From: Streptomyces zhaozhouensis
Lineage (GTDB): Bacteria > Actinomycetota > Actinomycetes > Streptomycetales > Streptomycetaceae
Direction of reading: 5' to 3'
Assembly: GCF_900230195.1 (NCBI RefSeq)
Contig: NZ_OCNE01000011.1
Location: forward strand, 124,001-188,000
Length of the DNA stretch: 64,000 bases
How positions within the stretch are numbered: the stretch's first letter is position 1; the number at the start of each line of letters is the position of its first letter. The notes under the pieces are model-generated. The model made no database searches and was not told the DNA's origin. It saw only the letters and a program-made list of their open reading frames with translations. The position numbers and the translations under genes were made by a program. This document shows, piece after piece, positions 1-9,757 of the stretch.

Positions 1-1962
1 GGCTACGCGTATGACCTCGACGTGCCCTTCAGCGTAGAAGACACCGGCGAAGAAGCCATCGCTTCATTCGTTGGCCGCTACCTCAACGCCGCGCGAATCG
101 GCAAGGATCGATTGGAGCAGGTAGGCGGTGACGAGCCGCCGAACGCGTGTGATGCCTGCCCCCTGCAGCCGCGTTGCCACGACGCGTTTGGAGCATCAGC
201 GGATGGATTCGGGCTCTACCCCTTCAACCGCTCAGCCCTGACTCGCATGGTCCACTCCACCGCTTCGAAGGATGAACCGTGGGGGTTCGTCCCCCGAACG
301 GTGCTCGGAAGTGTGGTGCGGCCCATTCTCATTGAGCACGCTGGATCGCTGCGGCGTGGGGAGTTTCCCGATGCGGCCTTCTCCGAAAGCTTCCTCACCG
401 CTGACATCGACACGACGCTTGACACAACCGTGCGATCGTTGATCGATACCAACGATCAGGTGGCCGGCCCACGCCGGAAGCTGATCCTTGAATTCTGGGG
501 CGACGCGGCTGCTCAGGGCATCGAAATCGATCCCGCGGTGATGGAGGCCTTTGCTCTCAGCCCCATGGCTGCTGGAGCCCAAACCCCTCTGAAGCAGCCA
601 CGGCGTGGAGCTGAGCCTTCCCCCCACCCCAGTACCACGCCTGGCACTGCCAAGACGGAAGACAAGACCTATCCGCCGTCCGTTCAACGGAGCCTTCAGA
701 ACATCGAGGAGTGGGTCACCCGCGGCGACGACCTCAAGCAGGATCACGCCCGAGCCATCCGCACAGTCATCGCCACCGCGGTAGCCGAGCGGTACCGCTG
801 GAACGCGCCGCTCATGCAGGCGCAGAGCAACGTGAAGGAGAAGGGCTGGCCCAACAACGCCACTGTCGTCAGCATCGAAGGCTCTGCTGTCGCAGGCATC
901 ACAGGTGCCGATAGCGCACCGATCCAGTTCAAGCGGAGCGCGACGAACAGCAGGTTCTTCCAGAGCTTGATCCGTGCGCAGTACGGGTTGGACCAAGTAC
1001 GCGGTGAGGACATCCGCAGGCTCGCGACCCTGGCCGAGCGGCACGCGGGTGCGCTGGCATCCAGAGTCCAACGCAACCTGGAAGTCACCGACGACGACCT
1101 TGTGCTCGGCCTACGGACATCCATACTCGGGGCAGTCCTTGCTGGCCGGTGCTGGCCTGGCATGAGTGTCGAAGAACTCCTGGCGGCAGCGGTGGACGAC
1201 GGCGACGCTTGGGAAGGTACCGGCGTAATGTCGAGGCCGGACCGGTGGACCGCCGCCCTCAACCAGCACCTGTCGGCCCGCGGCGCCCTAGTGAAGCGTA
1301 TCCGTGCCGGAATCGGCATCTCGCAGGGCAGCAGAGGAGCCGTGGGCATGATCGACGCAGCCCGGGCAATCCCTCTACTGGAAGAGGCAACAGCCACCTG
1401 GGCGTGGGAAACGCCAGCGGGCAGTATCCCCGAGTGGGTGAAGCCCGGAGTCAAACCGTTCGCGTCATGGTCCGCGCTGATCGACGGGCAAGTCACGATG
1501 CTCAAGGACTGGCTGGGCGACATCCGAATGCGGCAACCCCGCAGCATCCCAGGGAATCACACCCTGGCCAGCATCAGAACCGCCGTCGACAGGGCAAGAG
1601 AGGTCAGTCTGTCGCTGTCCGCCCAACGAGCACGTGAACTCGATACTCTCCTTGAGCGGGCAGGTGCTGTGGAGTGGTCCGCGATCTCCGCTCTGGAATA
1701 TGACCTGGGTCGGTGCTTCGACGACGATCGCCCCGAGGCGGCGCGTCTGACTGCGCGCATCCGCACGGCCGCCCAAGACCGAGGGGTCTCCATCGAAGTT
1801 ATCCGGAACCTGCTTTGTGTCGCTGACGAATGGCTCGATGAGGCACTGAAGGGTGCCGAGTTGCGGGCGAGTTCGTCGGCCGCAAAGAGCGCAGCCGAGG
1901 GCGTGCAAGAACTCATCGCCGAATGGCGTTCCCTGGCAGTCGAAGGGGCTGATCAGCCGTGA
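1..1962 (+). CDS. dpdH: DpdH-like protein of the DNA 7-deazaguanine system (5' partial)
   Basis: The frame is open from base 1, so the N-terminus lies upstream of the window; at least 653 residues are visible. Near the visible start is a cysteine cluster (CDACPLQPRCH) followed by GFGLYPFNRSAL, then long helical regions and a low-complexity linker. No P-loop is visible, so any ATPase domain would be off-window. The assignment rests on position: the next genes follow the H-I-J-K order known from Salmonella dpd islands. The stop overlaps the next start (GTGA). The role is inferred to be in the restriction arm. It could instead be another large defence-island protein. Confidence 0.6.
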   Translation, partial: GYAYDLDVPFSVEDTGEEAIASFVGRYLNAARIGKDRLEQVGGDEPPNACDACPLQPRCHDAFGASADGFGLYPFNRSALTRMVHSTASKDEPWGFVPRTVLGSVVRPILIEHAGSLRRGEFPDAAFSESFLTADIDTTLDTTVRSLIDTNDQVAGPRRKLILEFWGDAAAQGIEIDPAVMEAFALSPMAAGAQTPLKQPRRGAEPSPHPSTTPGTAKTEDKTYPPSVQRSLQNIEEWVTRGDDLKQDHARAIRTVIATAVAERYRWNAPLMQAQSNVKEKGWPNNATVVSIEGSAVAGITGADSAPIQFKRSATNSRFFQSLIRAQYGLDQVRGEDIRRLATLAERHAGALASRVQRNLEVTDDDLVLGLRTSILGAVLAGRCWPGMSVEELLAAAVDDGDAWEGTGVMSRPDRWTAALNQHLSARGALVKRIRAGIGISQGSRGAVGMIDAARAIPLLEEATATWAWETPAGSIPEWVKPGVKPFASWSALIDGQVTMLKDWLGDIRMRQPRSIPGNHTLASIRTAVDRAREVSLSLSAQRARELDTLLERAGAVEWSAISALEYDLGRCFDDDRPEAARLTARIRTAAQDRGVSIEVIRNLLCVADEWLDEALKGAELRASSSAAKSAAEGVQELIAEWRSLAVEGADQP

Positions 1963-2648
1963 CTCGGATATCCGTGTACGAGAAGGCAAAACTGCTCGAG
2001 GATCACGCTTCCCGTATCGCGGATGGCGAGGACTCTCAGCGACAGGCCACTCGTGTATCAAGCCGGCTGCTAGAACTCCGCTCCCAGCTCAACCAGCTTC
2101 GCTCGCAACTGGCCGTCACACAGGCCCTACAGTCCCGCGGCGCGGGACTCGACATCGACCTGCCCGGTATCGATGACGGCAGAGCTGGATTCGAACGCAG
2201 TCTGGGACCCAGCGGACTCCCCTCCAACCAGGTGTTCAACACGGCGAAGAAGAAGACACAGGCAGTAACCGATCGTCTCACGGAAGAGAATCAAGCCGCT
2301 TGGTCAGCCTGGACTGAGCAACTCCTCACGGACCTGCCCCTTGCGCGAATCTCGATGCTCGTCGTACTCGAAGCGGAGAAGCAGGCTTCCAAGCGACAAC
2401 TCGAACTGGAGCGCATCGCCAGGGGCAAGGCTTCTAAAGAAGCCATCATCACATTCGCGACCACGTACGCCGGCCTAGCGGAACTCCTTCAAGACACTCA
2501 AGACCCGCCGGAAGCACTCGTCGACCTGCTAAATCGGCTACGTGAGCAACCTGGCCTGATGCTAAGCGATGTCACAGACGAAGAGATCGCACTCCTTCGC
2601 GAATTCCGGATGGACGCCCACATCACCCTGAAGAGGAAGGGTTCGTGA
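1959..2648 (+). CDS. dpdI: Coiled-coil protein, candidate DpdI
   Basis: A 229-residue protein starting at GTG within the GTGA overlap with the preceding stop, which implies translational coupling. It is charged and mostly helical. A heptad-like stretch around residues 35-55 (RLLELRSQLNQLRSQL) and a second one around 140-160 suggest coiled coils. No catalytic motif, signal peptide or membrane segment is visible. Its place between the DpdH-like and DpdJ-like genes is the only reason for the DpdI label. It may be a structural subunit of the helicase/nuclease assembly, which is inference. Confidence 0.5.
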   Translation: MTRISVYEKAKLLEDHASRIADGEDSQRQATRVSSRLLELRSQLNQLRSQLAVTQALQSRGAGLDIDLPGIDDGRAGFERSLGPSGLPSNQVFNTAKKKTQAVTDRLTEENQAAWSAWTEQLLTDLPLARISMLVVLEAEKQASKRQLELERIARGKASKEAIITFATTYAGLAELLQDTQDPPEALVDLLNRLREQPGLMLSDVTDEEIALLREFRMDAHITLKRKGS

Positions 2649-5600
2649 ACCAGAGCATAGTAGGCCGGAAGTTTGCCAACGAACTCCTGAACCAACTTGA
2701 AGACCTTGAGTTGCCCCTCCTCATGTGGGGCATGACGGAAGGCGCGCTCTCAGAGGATGACGTCCTTAGATGCATCGAGCAGTTCCTCGACGAATGCAAC
2801 AATCCGCCAGCACTATCAGCCGTCAAGATTCTCCGCGAGATGCAGGGCCGCGCACTGCTCTTCAAGGTGCCCTGGCCCAGCGACGGATCAATCCGCTACC
2901 GCACTCGTTTTGCCGAGGCTCTGCGCTTGACTGCTGGGCTGCGCCAACTCTTCCGCCCTCGCGGAGACTGGGCAGACGACACCCCCAACGGATGGTGGCG
3001 GCAAGGGAAGCGACTCGTTGCTGACTACCGCCTACACGTTCGCTACCGCCGTTACCCTGATCGAGACATCCCAGGCTCCCAAGCACTGAAGGAGCTGCGC
3101 ACACTTCCCGGTTGGGGCGATCTCCAAGACCGCGTTGCCCACGACCAACTGGGCGGCAAGAACCTCGCCCGATTTCAGTTGGAGGCAACGCAAGCTGTCT
3201 TCTCCTCACTCCAGGGCCAAAACCGTTCCAAGGGCATCATCGTCAGCGCCGGCACCGGTAGCGGCAAGACGCTGTCCTTCTACCTGCCCGCCTTCGCAGC
3301 CATAGCGGAGCACGTGACCAACAGGGTCCAGAACAGGATCCACACTCTGGCTCTGTATCCGCGAACTGAGTTGCTGAGGGATCAGTTGCGCGATGCGATC
3401 GTCAATGCTCGCAGCGTTCAGAGTGCGCTCGTCAGTCAGAGGCAGAGGCCCCTGCGTCTCGGCGCACTCTATGGAGGCACCCCGAATCACGCCGACGACT
3501 GGCGACTGCAGCCCGGACGAGGTTCTGGCCGTTGGGCACGTGTAGGGGACGGCGCCGTATGTCCCTTCCTTCCCTGTCCCAGCCCTGAGTGTGAAGACGG
3601 CGAGTTGGTTTGGTCCGACAGGGACCGCGCTGAACGCGTTGAACGCCTCATATGCCGACGCTGCGGGGACGAAATCCCGGACGGCCAACTCGCCCTAACC
3701 CGCGAGTCCTTGAAGAAGAACCCGCCGCACCTGTTGTTCACCACTACTGAGATGCTGAACAACTGCAGCGCCGACGGCTACCTCGATAGCCTCCTGGGCT
3801 GGCGCGGGGGAAGCGTGCCGTCCCTGATGCTCCTAGATGAGGTGCACACCTACTCGGGAGTACACGGGGCACAGGTCGCCTACCTCCTACGCAGATGGAG
3901 GAACGCAGTAGGCAAACCCGTAACTTTCGTGGGCCTCAGCGCCACACTGCGCGACGCGAACCAGTTCTTCGCACAGTTGGTCGGCCTGCGCGAGAATGAC
4001 GTGGACCCCATTGCACCCGACGATGCCACCATGGTGCGAGAAGGCCGCGAGTACGCGCTCGCGCTGCGAGGCGACCCAGTCTCGGGAGCCAGCCTCCTGT
4101 CCACGTCGATCCAGACTGCGATTCTCTGGGGCCGCGTACTCGACAACGGTGACGACGCCTTCCTCTACGGCTCGACCGGGTTCCTATTCACGGATGCCCT
4201 GGACGTCACCAACCGCTTCTACAAGTACCTCCGAGACGCCGAGGGCGACCAGGACCACCGCGGGCGCACGAAGCGCCAGGGTGACGTGCTGGCCGGGTTG
4301 CGGTCACGTGCGCGCCCTGAGCCCGGGCCCCGCTACCTCGCAGGACAGAACTGGGAACTCGTCGAGCGGATCGGTCATGAACTCGACCCCGATCTCCGCA
4401 TGCACCCCTTGATCATCGGGCGGACCTCATCCCAGGACGCGGGGGTGAACCGCAACGCGAACCTCACCATCGCTACAGCGTCGTTGGAAGTGGGTTTCAA
4501 CGATCCCCGGGTTGGTCTCGTCCTTCAACACAAGGCTCCGCGGGATGCCGCTTCGTTCATCCAGCGCCGCGGCCGCGCCGGCCGAGAGCGCGGGACTCGG
4601 CCGCTGACCATCGTGACCTTGTCGGACTACGGTCGCGATCGCCTGGCCTACCAAGGCTACGAAACGCTCTTTGCCCCGGAGGTCGCTGCCACGACCCTGC
4701 CGCTCAGGAACCGGTACGTCCTCAAGATCCAGGGAGCCCAGGCTCTTCTTGACTGGGCCGGGCGCAGGATGCGTGCCCAGGTCGGGCGCGGCGACGTGCG
4801 GAAGCTCCTGACATCCCCGGATGACCCGAGGATCTTGTCCGAGTACGAGAACGAGCGCCTCGGACTGATCAGGATCCTGCATCAACTGCTGACAGAGGAG
4901 CGTGTCCAGGACGAGTTTGCACGGCACCTCGTCAAGGCGTTGAAGATCAGCGTTGACGACGCACAGGCCGTGTTGTGGGAACAGCCTCGCTCCCTCCTCC
5001 TGGCCGTCGTGCCCACGGCTCTTCGCCGGCTTCGCTCCCGTTGGGAACCTCTTGTAAACGACCCCGGCATGGGCAAGAAGGCCATGCTCCCCGAGTTCAT
5101 CACCCGAACCCTGTTCGAGCCGCTGAACCTTCCTGAGGTCGATCTGGAACTCCCCTTCGACAACGGGGATGGATCCATAGAACACATGCCCATCGGTAAG
5201 GCATTGACTGAAGCCGTGCCGGGACGGGTCAGCCGGCGCTTCGGGTACATGGACGACACTCACCGCACGTGGCTCCCCATCCCCGACAACGACGGCAATG
5301 TGCTCAACTTGAGGGAAATCGTCACCGAGGGCAGGCTGGAGGGCACCTGGCAGCCTCATGGACACGATGGCGCCACCCTCGAAGTCGTCCGCCCCTTGAG
5401 CCTGGCGCTTTCCCAACCCGATCCCGACATCGTGGACCAGTCCCACGGCCAGCCCCAGTGGGGCACCCAGATCGTCGTGGAGGACGACGCGCCCCTCAGT
5501 GAGGGCACCGTGCCGAAGCCGTCCCCCTGGCAACGTCGCATTGACACGGTCAGCTTTGCGACTCACGCGGCCGGCAACCCTGTACAAGTGCGCCGCATGA

Positions 5601-7150
5601 CGTTCGGCGCTGAGTGCAACGTCCGCCGGGAACGCCAGAACAGTCAAGCCCGCGCTGTTCGGTACGAACTCCGGGGACGACCGGCCGCACTCGGATTCGC
5701 CTTGGGCGTCGATGCCATCCGCTTCGAACTCAAGCCACTCAACCTCGACGATCCGGCTGTCAGGGAGTACCTCACTACCCCTCAGTGGCGCTCGCTGGCC
5801 TTCTTGCACACGGTTCAGGATGATTCGGCCTTGGCCGAGATCTCCGACAGATTCCAGAGGGAGCGCCTGGCCCAGATCTATCTGACCGCGTTCGCTCTGG
5901 CCGGACTCGACGGGAACCGCACGAACGCTGACGTCCGTGCGCTGCTGAAAAACGGTTCCTGGACTCAAGATCTCTCCAAGATCTTCCAGGTGCTCTACCG
6001 TGACTCCGACGTGACTGAGCAGGAGGTCGACGGTGATCGACTCGTGTCAGAGTTGATCAAGCTCGTCGCCAACAGCATGGTCATCACTGCTCTGGACAGG
6101 GCAGCAGAGCTGCTGGTAGCAGAGGACATTTCAGCCAAGACCAGCCCGCTCGCCCGGCAAACATACCGCGACACGATGGCAGCTGCGGTTCTCGCCGCTG
6201 CTCAACGCGCGTGCCCGAACGCACAGGACGGCGACCTCATCGTTGACACACTTCCCGGTGAGAGAGAGGACTCGCTCACCGAGGTGTGGCTCAGCGAGAC
6301 GTCCGTGGGTGGGTTGGGGATCATCGAGCAGTTGGTCGACTTCTACTCGAAGGATCCCCGGCAATTCTGGGGGCTTGTGACGAGCAGCCTCGCGCCGAGC
6401 GAATACGAGTACGTCGACGCCACACTGACCCGGTTCCTCCGGCACGTCATCGACGAACCCAGCGGAACAGCTGCCCAGGCAATGGCGACACTCCGGGGCG
6501 GCAGTTCCGCCAAAGAAGCCGAGGACGCTCTGGACGTCCTTCGCGAGGCCTGGGCACGGCTCGACGGCCCGCCTCGGCATGCAGCCGTTGCTGCCCTGTC
6601 CACGCGGCTTCTGCGCCCGGGGTCCGGACCCGATACCGACGTCACCGCTCTTGTCCTTGTTGACGCATCGACGGAGTTGGAGCAACGTCTCCGGGTCGAG
6701 GTCGACGCTCGCGTAATCGCATACGCCGTAGGATCCGGCAAGCTCCAGTTGGAAGGCGCCCGGCCCCTGACCGCAGACCAGGTCTTCAGTCTTCTGTGGC
6801 CCCGTGGCCACCAGGCCCGCACTCAAGACCTGAAACACTACCAGCCATACGCTGACGACCCCGTCCTCGAGCGTCTGCTGGTCCAAGCCGCACACGATGA
6901 CCGTATACCGGTGATCGACATCACCAAGCCCACCTGGGATAACGCCTACCGGCAGCATTTGACCGCGACCTCGGCTGTCGAGCTGGTCTGTCCAGCGGGA
7001 GACGCAACTCTGATGGCTCAAGCCTTGAAGCAGGTTCCGGTCACGCCCATCGACAGGGATGTGCTGCGCGTCTACGGAGAAGTCTGCGGCGTGGTCCGCC
7101 ACCAGAACGAGATTCGAGTCAGGGTCGAATTGAGGGAGGCAGCCCAGTGA
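2645..7150 (+). CDS. dpdJ: DpdJ-like superfamily II DEAD/DEAH helicase
   Basis: A 1501-residue protein. Walker A is SAGTGSGKT (201-209), the DEVH box is at 398-401, motif III is LSATL near 431-435, and motif VI is QRRGRAGR at 640-647, so both RecA lobes are complete. Between Walker A and DEVH sits a cysteine cluster (C306, C311, C316, C337, C340) that looks like a zinc-binding insert. The roughly 850-residue C-terminal part has no motif I recognise. The architecture resembles the large helicases of DISARM and Druantia and is what is expected of DpdJ in dpd islands. It starts at GTG overlapping the previous stop and ends overlapping dpdK. The likely role is DNA translocation or unwinding during restriction of unmodified DNA. 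Confidence 0.8.
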   Translation: MNQSIVGRKFANELLNQLEDLELPLLMWGMTEGALSEDDVLRCIEQFLDECNNPPALSAVKILREMQGRALLFKVPWPSDGSIRYRTRFAEALRLTAGLRQLFRPRGDWADDTPNGWWRQGKRLVADYRLHVRYRRYPDRDIPGSQALKELRTLPGWGDLQDRVAHDQLGGKNLARFQLEATQAVFSSLQGQNRSKGIIVSAGTGSGKTLSFYLPAFAAIAEHVTNRVQNRIHTLALYPRTELLRDQLRDAIVNARSVQSALVSQRQRPLRLGALYGGTPNHADDWRLQPGRGSGRWARVGDGAVCPFLPCPSPECEDGELVWSDRDRAERVERLICRRCGDEIPDGQLALTRESLKKNPPHLLFTTTEMLNNCSADGYLDSLLGWRGGSVPSLMLLDEVHTYSGVHGAQVAYLLRRWRNAVGKPVTFVGLSATLRDANQFFAQLVGLRENDVDPIAPDDATMVREGREYALALRGDPVSGASLLSTSIQTAILWGRVLDNGDDAFLYGSTGFLFTDALDVTNRFYKYLRDAEGDQDHRGRTKRQGDVLAGLRSRARPEPGPRYLAGQNWELVERIGHELDPDLRMHPLIIGRTSSQDAGVNRNANLTIATASLEVGFNDPRVGLVLQHKAPRDAASFIQRRGRAGRERGTRPLTIVTLSDYGRDRLAYQGYETLFAPEVAATTLPLRNRYVLKIQGAQALLDWAGRRMRAQVGRGDVRKLLTSPDDPRILSEYENERLGLIRILHQLLTEERVQDEFARHLVKALKISVDDAQAVLWEQPRSLLLAVVPTALRRLRSRWEPLVNDPGMGKKAMLPEFITRTLFEPLNLPEVDLELPFDNGDGSIEHMPIGKALTEAVPGRVSRRFGYMDDTHRTWLPIPDNDGNVLNLREIVTEGRLEGTWQPHGHDGATLEVVRPLSLALSQPDPDIVDQSHGQPQWGTQIVVEDDAPLSEGTVPKPSPWQRRIDTVSFATHAAGNPVQVRRMTFGAECNVRRERQNSQARAVRYELRGRPAALGFALGVDAIRFELKPLNLDDPAVREYLTTPQWRSLAFLHTVQDDSALAEISDRFQRERLAQIYLTAFALAGLDGNRTNADVRALLKNGSWTQDLSKIFQVLYRDSDVTEQEVDGDRLVSELIKLVANSMVITALDRAAELLVAEDISAKTSPLARQTYRDTMAAAVLAAAQRACPNAQDGDLIVDTLPGEREDSLTEVWLSETSVGGLGIIEQLVDFYSKDPRQFWGLVTSSLAPSEYEYVDATLTRFLRHVIDEPSGTAAQAMATLRGGSSAKEAEDALDVLREAWARLDGPPRHAAVAALSTRLLRPGSGPDTDVTALVLVDASTELEQRLRVEVDARVIAYAVGSGKLQLEGARPLTADQVFSLLWPRGHQARTQDLKHYQPYADDPVLERLLVQAAHDDRIPVIDITKPTWDNAYRQHLTATSAVELVCPAGDATLMAQALKQVPVTPIDRDVLRVYGEVCGVVRHQNEIRVRVELREAAQ

Positions 7151-7668
7151 AATCCCAGGAACGAACCCTCCGCACTGGGCAGCACACCGCGATTCGCGTT
7201 GACACCATGCTGTCCGCCGCGCTGATTGCGGAGTTCATCGCACCCAGCGACCACCTGTGGTTGGTGTCCGCATGGATCACCGACGTCCAGGTCCTCGACA
7301 ACAGCCACGGCGCCTACGACGCACTCTTTGGAGACACCCCTCCCGTGGGGTGCCGACTCTCAGACGCAGTGGCCCGCATTGCCCATGGTGGCGCACAGGT
7401 ACACGTCGTGACCCGCGATGATCCACACAACGAGGACTTCCTGCGCCGCCTGATGAAGGCGGCATCAGGAACGAAGCTTCACATCGTCCGCGACCCGGAT
7501 ATCCACGAGAAGACGCTGTGCGGGAATGACTGGATGCTGAGTGGATCGATGAACTTCACGATCCGAGGCATGGTCCGGAACGACGAAAAGATCACTTACC
7601 AGGCAGGCAGCAACGCTGCCGCTCAAGCACGCATTGACCTGGCCGAGCGGTGGGGGGACGGAGAATGA
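7147..7668 (+). CDS. dpdK: DpdK-like phospholipase D-fold nuclease
   Basis: A 173-residue protein with one HKD-type motif: H120-x-K122, followed by GNDWMLSGSMNFT, in which the serine and N137 complete the PLD signature. With a single motif it would be expected to act as a dimer, like Nuc/BfiI-type PLD nucleases. The start is GTG behind a GGGAGG ribosome-binding site, overlapping the dpdJ stop, so the helicase and nuclease are made together. It is the most obvious nuclease candidate of the island. The DNA target is not shown by the sequence. Confidence 0.82.
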   Translation: MKSQERTLRTGQHTAIRVDTMLSAALIAEFIAPSDHLWLVSAWITDVQVLDNSHGAYDALFGDTPPVGCRLSDAVARIAHGGAQVHVVTRDDPHNEDFLRRLMKAASGTKLHIVRDPDIHEKTLCGNDWMLSGSMNFTIRGMVRNDEKITYQAGSNAAAQARIDLAERWGDGE

Positions 7669-9686
7669 ACCAGACCACGTCCTGGACCATTGATCGTATC
7701 CAGGCGTTCCTGCACAGGTTCTTCGGCGAGGGCAACGACGCGTGGCCCAAGATGGACCCCAAGCACTCATGGACAGCGCGCACCGAGCCCTTCGTCAAGA
7801 TCGCGCTGGGTGATAACGACGCGCCCATCGTTCTCCCTCGTTGGGTCGCCGCAAACCAGTCCTACTCGATGTACGCCATCGCACGCGACCCAGCAGATGC
7901 CGGCAAGACAGCTGAACTCATTGAGGCATTTGCCGGTCCTACGTACATTTACTGCAACATGGAGCGCGGTGGCTTTCGTCCAACTCTCCTCAACCGGGAC
8001 GATCCCGTGGAACGCGCCGCCATCGACCTGGCTGGCGAACGTTCCACTTTCCGGCTGACAACCGGGAAAAGCGCCAAATACCGGCAGGGCCTGACTGATG
8101 CTCTGCTACTGATGCAGCAGACCTACCTGAGGCGTCCGCCAAGGCTATGGCGCGTAGTAAAGCCGGTCGGGCGTCTCATCGCCGAGTTCGACGCGGCTCT
8201 CGCGGCCGGCGGCGAAGCTGCGTCGCTTGACCTCCTTGAGCAACTGGCCGCCGCGGGCGGGCTTACCGCGACGAATCTCGCACATCTCAAGCTCAAGAGA
8301 CTTGACCGTCTCGGAGCGACTACCAAGGTGCTGGCGTTCCCGGCACTTCAGGACGTAGCCAGGCAAGATCCTCCTGCGCCGGTGAAGGCAGCAATCCTGA
8401 ACGCTGTGTACACCGTTGCTCTGGAGGAGCCACTCACGGCTCGGAATCTGGAGGCAGCCAAGTCCAACCTCATCACTCACGGCAAGGCCGTCCCCGAGCT
8501 GCTCGCAGGCGACCCGCGGTCGTATGGACCGCAGGCCATGACGGTGCTCCTTCTGGCTTGCGTGATCCTTAAGAACACAGAGGCCGCACGCCGGTTCATG
8601 ACGGCTGCTGAGGACCTCGACCAAACACCCGAGATCTCCATGCTTGTGTTGAACGAGGCCAATGCGCTCATTGCCCAGGCTTCGGGCGACCTCGATGCCT
8701 CCACGGTTGCGCAACCCGAGGAGTCGGCAGACTCGGCCACTCCGATCAACGATTGGCCAGCCCTGTTCTTCGCGCTCGCCGAGGGTGACAGCGCGGCGAA
8801 GGACGCACTGGATGAGGAACAGTGGACCCTGTGGCCCACTCCTGCAGAGCACGATGGGACCCTCGCCGAATTCCTGGACGGGTTGAGCGACGGCGCCGCG
8901 CGAGAACTATGGCGGGCAGTGGGCTCGTTCATCGATGCCGTGGGCTACGACGACCCCGCACCCGAATGCGCCCATGCATTCATCCACAACGCAGTGCTTT
9001 TCAACCGCTACAGCCCTGGCGACTTGGCGGCCTTGCAGGCGCTGATGGAGATCGCGCTTCGCGCTGCTCCCTCTGCCGATCAGTACGCGGAGATCCTTAA
9101 GGACATCGGTTCGGACACGGATCGGTGGGTTGCTCCCGAACGGGCCTCGGCTGTCTTGGACTTCGTCGACCGCTTGTTCCTTGCAGCGTGCCCTAATCCT
9201 GGGGCCCGCGCGAGCCTGTGCTCGCAACTGCTCGGGCCTCTTGCTACACGCAGCCGCCGCCTCACTGAGGCCGACATTGCCTTCGCGCGCCGGCTCTCTG
9301 AAGACCTCGGCATCAGCTTCTCCTGGGATGCTCCTGCTGGCGAAGACGGCAAGGAGAGCACGCCCGTCGAGTTCCCCTCGGCGACACTGCTGCTCTACTC
9401 ACTGGACGAGGCAGTGCTCACCCGATGCCAGGAGGAACTGAAGCGGCTCGCTCCCGCTGTGAAGGTCTTGACGGCTTACGACCACGTAGGCACGCCGCAA
9501 CTGCGGCAGAAGGCCCGTACTGCGAATGTGATCGTTTTGGCCACGCGCTGCGCCAAGCACGCGGCCACCGGCTTCATCGATCAGAACAAGACGACAAAGC
9601 ACGTCGGATATGCGAACGGGAGTGGCTCCGCATCACTCCTCCGCGCTGCGGTCGATGCGCTCCGCCTCGCAGCAGCAGAGTCCTAA
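7665..9686 (+). CDS. dpdD: DpdD-like protein
   Basis: The start is taken at ATG 7665, overlapping the dpdK stop (ATGA) behind a GGGGGGACGGAG leader; this gives 673 residues. The N-terminal half is helical with no recognised catalytic motif. The last 100 residues are different: strand/helix alternation, a TANVIVLATRCAKHAA stretch and a C-terminal GSGSASLLRA, reminiscent of the small DUF2325-type domain. That pattern and the neighbours support DpdD. It is the last gene of the plus-strand operon and is followed directly by a perfect hairpin. A function in restriction is inferred from the family only. Confidence 0.65.
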   Translation: MNQTTSWTIDRIQAFLHRFFGEGNDAWPKMDPKHSWTARTEPFVKIALGDNDAPIVLPRWVAANQSYSMYAIARDPADAGKTAELIEAFAGPTYIYCNMERGGFRPTLLNRDDPVERAAIDLAGERSTFRLTTGKSAKYRQGLTDALLLMQQTYLRRPPRLWRVVKPVGRLIAEFDAALAAGGEAASLDLLEQLAAAGGLTATNLAHLKLKRLDRLGATTKVLAFPALQDVARQDPPAPVKAAILNAVYTVALEEPLTARNLEAAKSNLITHGKAVPELLAGDPRSYGPQAMTVLLLACVILKNTEAARRFMTAAEDLDQTPEISMLVLNEANALIAQASGDLDASTVAQPEESADSATPINDWPALFFALAEGDSAAKDALDEEQWTLWPTPAEHDGTLAEFLDGLSDGAARELWRAVGSFIDAVGYDDPAPECAHAFIHNAVLFNRYSPGDLAALQALMEIALRAAPSADQYAEILKDIGSDTDRWVAPERASAVLDFVDRLFLAACPNPGARASLCSQLLGPLATRSRRLTEADIAFARRLSEDLGISFSWDAPAGEDGKESTPVEFPSATLLLYSLDEAVLTRCQEELKRLAPAVKVLTAYDHVGTPQLRQKARTANVIVLATRCAKHAATGFIDQNKTTKHVGYANGSGSASLLRAAVDALRLAAAES

Positions 9687-9691
9687 CAGAA

Positions 9692-9721
9692 CGGCGGCCG
9701 CCCGGGACCGGGCGGCCGCCG
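9692..9721. terminator. Bidirectional hairpin between convergent dpd operons
   Basis: Perfect 14-base arms (9692-9705 and 9708-9721) around a 2-base centre. It sits 5 bases after the dpdD stop and 36 bases from the end of the opposing dpdB gene, so it can end transcription of both operons. Confidence 0.75.
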
Positions 9722-9757
9722 CAGCAAGGCCTCGGGCAGCGACAGGCGAGCTATGGG

